Origin: Acidobacteriota bacterium | GTDB lineage: Bacteria > Acidobacteriota > Vicinamibacteria > Vicinamibacterales > 2-12-FULL-66-21 | NCBI GenBank assembly: GCA_013697225.1 | Contig: JACCXG010000029.1 | Span: 1 to 10,241 of the forward strand | Reading direction: 5' to 3' | Length of the DNA: 10,241 nucleotides | Shown: piece by piece, positions 8,099 through 10,241 of the stretch | How the letters are laid out: every line of letters begins with the position of its first letter | Position numbering within the stretch: the stretch's first letter is position 1 | Made by a program: the position numbers and the translations under genes | Notes under the pieces: model-generated | Told to the model about the DNA's origin: nothing | Databases searched by the model: none | Seen by the model: only the letters and a program-made list of their open reading frames with translations

Positions 8099-8761
8099 TC
8101 ATTGCCCCGCTGACGTGTCTTCGCATTGCGAAGGACGGAATGTGATGGGAAACCCGGCGCGCAGCCCCGTCAGTGCGGCTTCCAGCGTGTCGCGCGCGAG
8201 CGCATCCGCATCATCGCCGGGGGCGAGCCTGCTGCACAGCTGCATGACACCGGGGCCGACCACCGCACCGCTCAGGATGCCGAAGACGGCATGGGGATCC
8301 GTTTCCGGAGGGAAGATCCCGGCTGCGATGGCCTTCTGGATGATCTGGGAAATGCGCAGCTTCATGTCCCGGACGAAGTCGAACCGCTCCCAGTCGCGGA
8401 TGATTCGCGGCACCGAGCGATCCACGAACATCAGCGCGAAGTACTCAGGATGGGTGCGGCTGAACCGGTACAACGACAGGAACGGACGGCGGATCGCGGT
8501 GAGGAGATCGGTATCGTCGTCCGGGGCGGCCTGCGCGCTCTCGACGAGCAGGCGAAACCCTTCCTCCGCGAGGGCGAAAAAGATGTCGTCCTTGCTCGGG
8601 AAATAGCTGTAAATCGCGGCCGGGCTGTATTCAATGCGATCCGCAATCTTGCGGATCGACACGTGCTGATAACCCTCGGCGACGAACAGATCGCGGGCTG
8701 CATCCAGGATGGATCTGGCAACCGCCTCGCGTTCGCGTTCCTGTCGTTCTTTGACTCCCAA
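8099..8761 (-). CDS. TetR/AcrR-family repressor, likely local regulator of the efflux operon
   Basis: The 220-residue protein starts with a charged helix (GVKERQEREREAVARSILD), then the TetR helix-turn-helix (VSIRKIADRIEYSPAAIYSYF, about residues 34-54, followed by PSKDDIF) and a helical ligand-binding/dimerisation region with no recognisable ligand motif. TetR proteins at the head of RND operons usually bind their own promoter and release it on binding a pump substrate. The start is a choice: the longest frame begins at GTG 8806, but that GTG is the edge of the palindromic operator. TTG 8761 gives MGVKERQERERE, the usual beginning of this TetR type, lies downstream of the -10 at 8789-8784, and has GGAAAG/GGGGA upstream. 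The stop at 8099-8101 is 11 bp before the preferred adaptor start, consistent with one transcript for repressor, adaptor and pump. Confidence 0.88.
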   Translation of the reverse strand: MGVKERQEREREAVARSILDAARDLFVAEGYQHVSIRKIADRIEYSPAAIYSYFPSKDDIFFALAEEGFRLLVESAQAAPDDDTDLLTAIRRPFLSLYRFSRTHPEYFALMFVDRSVPRIIRDWERFDFVRDMKLRISQIIQKAIAAGIFPPETDPHAVFGILSGAVVGPGVMQLCSRLAPGDDADALARDTLEAALTGLRAGFPITFRPSQCEDTSAGQ

Positions 8762-8783
8762 GGGTCCCCGCTTTCCAGATTGG

Positions 8784-8789
8784 CTTATA
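8784..8789 (-). promoter_or_regulatory. Candidate -10 element of the TetR-efflux operon
   Basis: On the minus strand TATAAG (8789-8784) matches five of six bases of TATAAT and sits just downstream of the operator palindrome. Transcription would begin near 8777, leaving a leader of about 16 nt before TTG 8761. No good -35 is seen 16-18 nt upstream; the operator fills the would-be spacer. Confidence 0.45.
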
Positions 8790-8814
8790 GAGTGAACGGT
8801 GTTCACAACTATAA
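8785..8814. promoter_or_regulatory. TetR-type operator, nested inverted repeats
   Basis: The core GTGAAC-GGT-GTTCAC (8792-8806) is a perfect 6-bp inverted repeat around 3 bp. It is flanked by a second inverted pair, TTATAG (8785-8790) and CTATAA (8809-8814), offset by one base. The site lies immediately upstream of the TetR coding region, where an autoregulatory operator is expected. The outer arms double as -10-like hexamers in opposite directions: TATAAG leftward and TATAAC (8810-8815) rightward. Binding by the neighbouring TetR is inferred from position and symmetry. Confidence 0.7.
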
Positions 8815-8900
8815 CATCGTTAGACGGACAAACGCTGTGTTGGTTCCGCGATCCGTTTACTTCTTCTGCAGCAGGTACTTACAAGGGCAAAGGGGCCACG

Positions 8901-8919
8901 GCGGGGGTAAACTCCCCGC
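8901..8919 (+). repeat. Short inverted repeat directly before the dehydratase start codon
   Basis: GCGGGG (8901-8906) and CCCCGC (8914-8919) can form a 6-bp GC stem around GTAAACT, ending one base before the ATG at 8920. If transcribed, it would hide the only purine-rich stretch near the start. If the gene is leaderless the repeat would be promoter DNA instead, as its loop contains the -10-like TAAACT. Confidence 0.4.
8908..8913 (+). promoter_or_regulatory. Candidate -10 element for a leaderless dehydratase transcript
   Basis: TAAACT fits TANNNT (four of six bases of TATAAT) and ends 6 nt before the ATG at 8920. No Shine-Dalgarno lies at a normal distance; the nearest run, GGGGG, is 12 nt away. 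No -35 is evident. Confidence 0.4.
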
Positions 8920-9204
8920 ATGACCAGACTGCTACCGGATGAGGTGAACGCGCGCCTTTCCAGCCTGCCCGGCTGGGAGCTGGCTGGAGAAGCCATAAGG
9001 CGGCAGTTCGTATTCAGCGGTTTTCCAGAGGCAGTTGCCTTTGTCGTCCGGCTCGGCTTCACTGCCGAAGCCGCCGATCACCACCCGGAAATCGAGATTG
9101 CGTACAAGCGGGTCACCCTCAGGTACAGCACGCACAGTGCAGGAGGGCTGACGGAAAAGGACTTCGCGGGAGCGGAGGGGGCGACCGCTCTCGCGATGGC
9201 CTGA
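8920..9204 (+). CDS. phhB: Pterin-4a-carbinolamine dehydratase (PCD/DcoH family)
   Basis: This 94-residue cytoplasmic protein has the normal length and signature of the family. ADHHPEIEIAYKRVTLRYST (residues 52-71) holds the paired histidines His54-His55 and Pro56, followed by His72 and the GLTEKDF C-terminal helix element. The enzyme dehydrates 4a-hydroxytetrahydropterin to quinonoid dihydropterin, recycling the cofactor of aromatic amino-acid hydroxylases; some bacterial members serve molybdopterin-related or unknown roles. No phenylalanine hydroxylase gene is within the window, so its partner is not visible. It stands alone between divergent (TetR) and convergent (shell protein) neighbours. 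The ATG is the first in frame after an upstream stop-free stretch of promoter sequence, and the family N-terminus (LLPDEVNARLSSLPGWEL) begins right after it. Confidence 0.92.
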   Translation: MTRLLPDEVNARLSSLPGWELAGEAIRRQFVFSGFPEAVAFVVRLGFTAEAADHHPEIEIAYKRVTLRYSTHSAGGLTEKDFAGAEGATALAMA

Positions 9205-9225
9205 GGCTCGGCGAGGGGCTCAGCC
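9198..9225. terminator. Candidate shared stem-loop between the dehydratase and shell-protein genes
   Basis: CTGAG (9201-9205) and CTCAG (9219-9223) pair perfectly, extended by GG/CC (9198-9199 with 9224-9225) across one bulged base, with an inner CTC/GAG pairing. The arms contain the TGA stops of both convergent genes. There is no T-tract, so terminator function is a guess from position. Confidence 0.35.
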
Positions 9226-9507
9226 GATGGGAAAGATGGTGTCCAGCCCGTCGGCGGGCCGCGCGATCACGTGGACGCCTACCAGTTCGCCCACGCGGCG
9301 TGCCGCCGCTGCGCCGGCGTCGGTCGCGGCCTTCACGTTGGCGACGTCACCCCGGACGATAGCCGTGACCAGGCCCGCATCGACCTTCTGCCACCCGACG
9401 AAGACAACGTTGGCCGTCTTGAGCATCGCGTCGGCTGCTTCGATCATGCCGATCAGCCCACGGGTTTCGACGAGGCCGAGCGCTTCACCAGGGAGGTCTT
9501 TGGGCAC
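9220..9507 (-). CDS. BMC-H bacterial microcompartment shell protein (PduA/EutM-like)
   Basis: The 95-residue protein is a single BMC domain (PF00936), the hexameric tile of microcompartment shells. EALGLVETRGLIGMIEAADA opens the domain at residue 8. Lys30 (AMLKTAN) corresponds to the edge lysine of PduA, RGDVANVKAATDAGAAAA (52-69) is the conserved helix region, and HVIARPADG with Arg83 matches the PduA edge arginine. The central pore loop, KIGSGLV in PduA, reads KVDAGLV here (41-47). Start is GTG 9507; no Shine-Dalgarno is seen, but TAGAAT lies 6 nt upstream. It follows the D-threonine-aldolase-like gene by 12 bp on the same strand. A shell also needs pentamers (BMC-P) and usually trimers, none of which are in view, so the main locus probably lies beyond the right edge, or this is a satellite shell gene. 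Confidence 0.93.
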   Translation of the reverse strand: MPKDLPGEALGLVETRGLIGMIEAADAMLKTANVVFVGWQKVDAGLVTAIVRGDVANVKAATDAGAAAARRVGELVGVHVIARPADGLDTIFPIG

Positions 9508-9513
9508 GCGGCG

Positions 9514-9519
9514 ATTCTA
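9514..9519 (-). promoter_or_regulatory. Candidate -10 element for a separate leaderless shell-protein transcript
   Basis: On the minus strand TAGAAT matches five of six bases of TATAAT and ends 6 nt before the GTG at 9507. It directly abuts the TAG stop of the upstream gene (9522-9520). It would allow the shell protein to be made in excess of the enzyme. Confidence 0.35.
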
Positions 9520-10241
9520 CTACGCGATGCGCCCGCGAGCCGTAATCCGCAGCCTGTCCCTGGCCTCCTCCCCCTCCACGACCCACACTTCGTCCATCAG
9601 GTTGGAGACGACGCAGGAGTGATTGGGCACGATGCGTACGAGGTCGCCCGGAGCAAGGGCGCACTCGCCGGTGATACGGACCGTCGCATGTTCCTCTGAC
9701 AGGCGCTCGATTGAAAGGCGCTCGTCCGGGACGTCCGAGTGGAGCGACTCGAGTACCGTGCCATAACCCGCGCCGCCGGCACCGTGCACCTGGTCGGTCG
9801 TCAGGGTCTTGCTGCCGGAGTCGAGGATCAGACGGTCGGGCGCCGGCCGGCTCACGACGCGTGCGAGCACGGTAAGCGCGCAGTCGTCCCATCTCGCCGA
9901 TCCGAGGGCGACCTGCATCCGGTCGAAATACACGTAGTTCCCCGGCCGAAGCTCGGTGATGCCCGGCATTCCCATGCTGAAGCGTGCGGTCGGAGTCGAG
10001 CCGACGCTGATCTCGGCAACAGGCACTCCCCGATCGAGGAGCCGGTCTCGCAAGGTGGTGAGGATGCGGGCCTCGTCTCCCGCGATCTGCGCGATCTGCT
10101 CTTCCGATGTCGCGCCGTAGGCGTGGCCGGCATGACTGAGCAGCCCTCTGAATCTGATCCCGGGCAGGTCGGCGACGCGTGCGACGAATTCCGCGGCCCC
10201 GGCCGCATCCGGGTCGATCCCGCACCGATGGAAGCCGACAT
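9520..10241 (-). CDS. D-threonine aldolase / D-serine dehydratase (DSD1)-like PLP enzyme, 5' end beyond the window
   Basis: The C-terminal 239 residues of a fold-type III (alanine-racemase-like) PLP enzyme are visible; the N-terminal part with the PLP lysine lies off the right edge. Motifs in order, counted from the first visible whole residue: VGFHRCGIDP (1-10), GLLSHAGHAYG (32-42), ISVGSTPTARF (77-87), ELRPGNYVYFDRMQ (96-109), DSGSKTLTTD (140-149), RLSEEHATV (179-187) and PNHSCVVSNLMDEVWVVEG (205-223). His207 and Cys209 match the metal-binding His-X-Cys pair of D-threonine aldolases and D-serine dehydratases. Known reactions are D-threonine to glycine plus acetaldehyde, D-serine to pyruvate plus ammonia, or D-threo-3-hydroxyaspartate dehydration; sequence alone does not choose among them. 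The adjacent shell-protein gene favours an aldehyde-releasing aldolase, which is inference. Internal start codons, such as the TTG at 10053, are not real starts because the motifs continue upstream. Confidence 0.88.
   Translation of the reverse strand, partial: VGFHRCGIDPDAAGAAEFVARVADLPGIRFRGLLSHAGHAYGATSEEQIAQIAGDEARILTTLRDRLLDRGVPVAEISVGSTPTARFSMGMPGITELRPGNYVYFDRMQVALGSARWDDCALTVLARVVSRPAPDRLILDSGSKTLTTDQVHGAGGAGYGTVLESLHSDVPDERLSIERLSEEHATVRITGECALAPGDLVRIVPNHSCVVSNLMDEVWVVEGEEARDRLRITARGRIA

Noticed and set aside
7988..8126. Longest adaptor frame starting at ATG 8126
   Set aside because: It would overlap the TetR gene by 28 bp and put 13 extra residues before a standard lipoprotein signal peptide; ATG 8087 has a well-spaced GAGG.
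8762..8806. Longer TetR reading frame starting at GTG 8806
   Set aside because: The added 15 residues are encoded by the operator and promoter-like bases, lack a ribosome-binding site, and precede the usual MGxxER beginning of this TetR type.
8807..8919. Intergenic stretch checked for a riboswitch or small RNA
   Set aside because: Apart from the operator arm, the -10-like sites and the short GC inverted repeat at 8901-8919, I see no conserved riboswitch core or strong stem with a T-tract.

Overview
The window is GC-rich DNA (my impression; not counted) from a Gram-negative (two-membrane) bacterium. The outer-membrane efflux factor and the lipoprotein adaptor require an outer membrane. Protein style (the TetR N-terminus, a microcompartment shell protein next to a D-threonine-aldolase-family enzyme) reminds me of Acidobacteriota or Gemmatimonadota, but no rRNA or marker gene is present and the phylum is a guess. 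I see no insertion sequence, tRNA, rRNA, CRISPR array or phage gene. The window is almost fully coding.

Layout from left to right: (1) minus strand, a YihY/BrkB inner-membrane protein cut by the left edge (1-944); (2) plus strand, a ThiO-type glycine/D-amino-acid oxidase (1023-2117), converging on (3) a minus-strand tripartite efflux operon read from right to left: TetR repressor (8761-8099), lipoprotein periplasmic adaptor (8087-6885), and a single 1562-residue open frame (6839-2151) in which a complete AcrB-like RND permease is fused to a complete TolC-like outer-membrane factor; (4) plus strand, a small pterin-4a-carbinolamine dehydratase (8920-9204), converging on (5) a minus-strand pair, a D-threonine-aldolase/D-serine-dehydratase-like PLP enzyme cut by the right edge (10241-9520) followed 12 bp later by a BMC-H microcompartment shell protein (9507-9220).

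The efflux operon encodes everything needed for one pump: local repressor, adaptor, inner-membrane motor and outer-membrane duct. Pump and duct come from one polypeptide that carries an internal signal-peptide-like segment, so it may be a polyprotein cut by signal peptidase. A perfect 6+3+6 inverted repeat (8792-8806) in front of the TetR gene is the likely operator. It is flanked on both sides by -10-like hexamers and argues that the TetR start is the downstream TTG at 8761.

Three genes (thiO, the dehydratase, the shell protein) have a TANNNT hexamer exactly 6 nt before the start codon and no proper Shine-Dalgarno, the geometry of leaderless transcripts. The aldolase-like enzyme plus shell protein suggests the end of a larger microcompartment locus lying beyond the right edge, possibly one that handles acetaldehyde released from a D-3-hydroxy amino acid.
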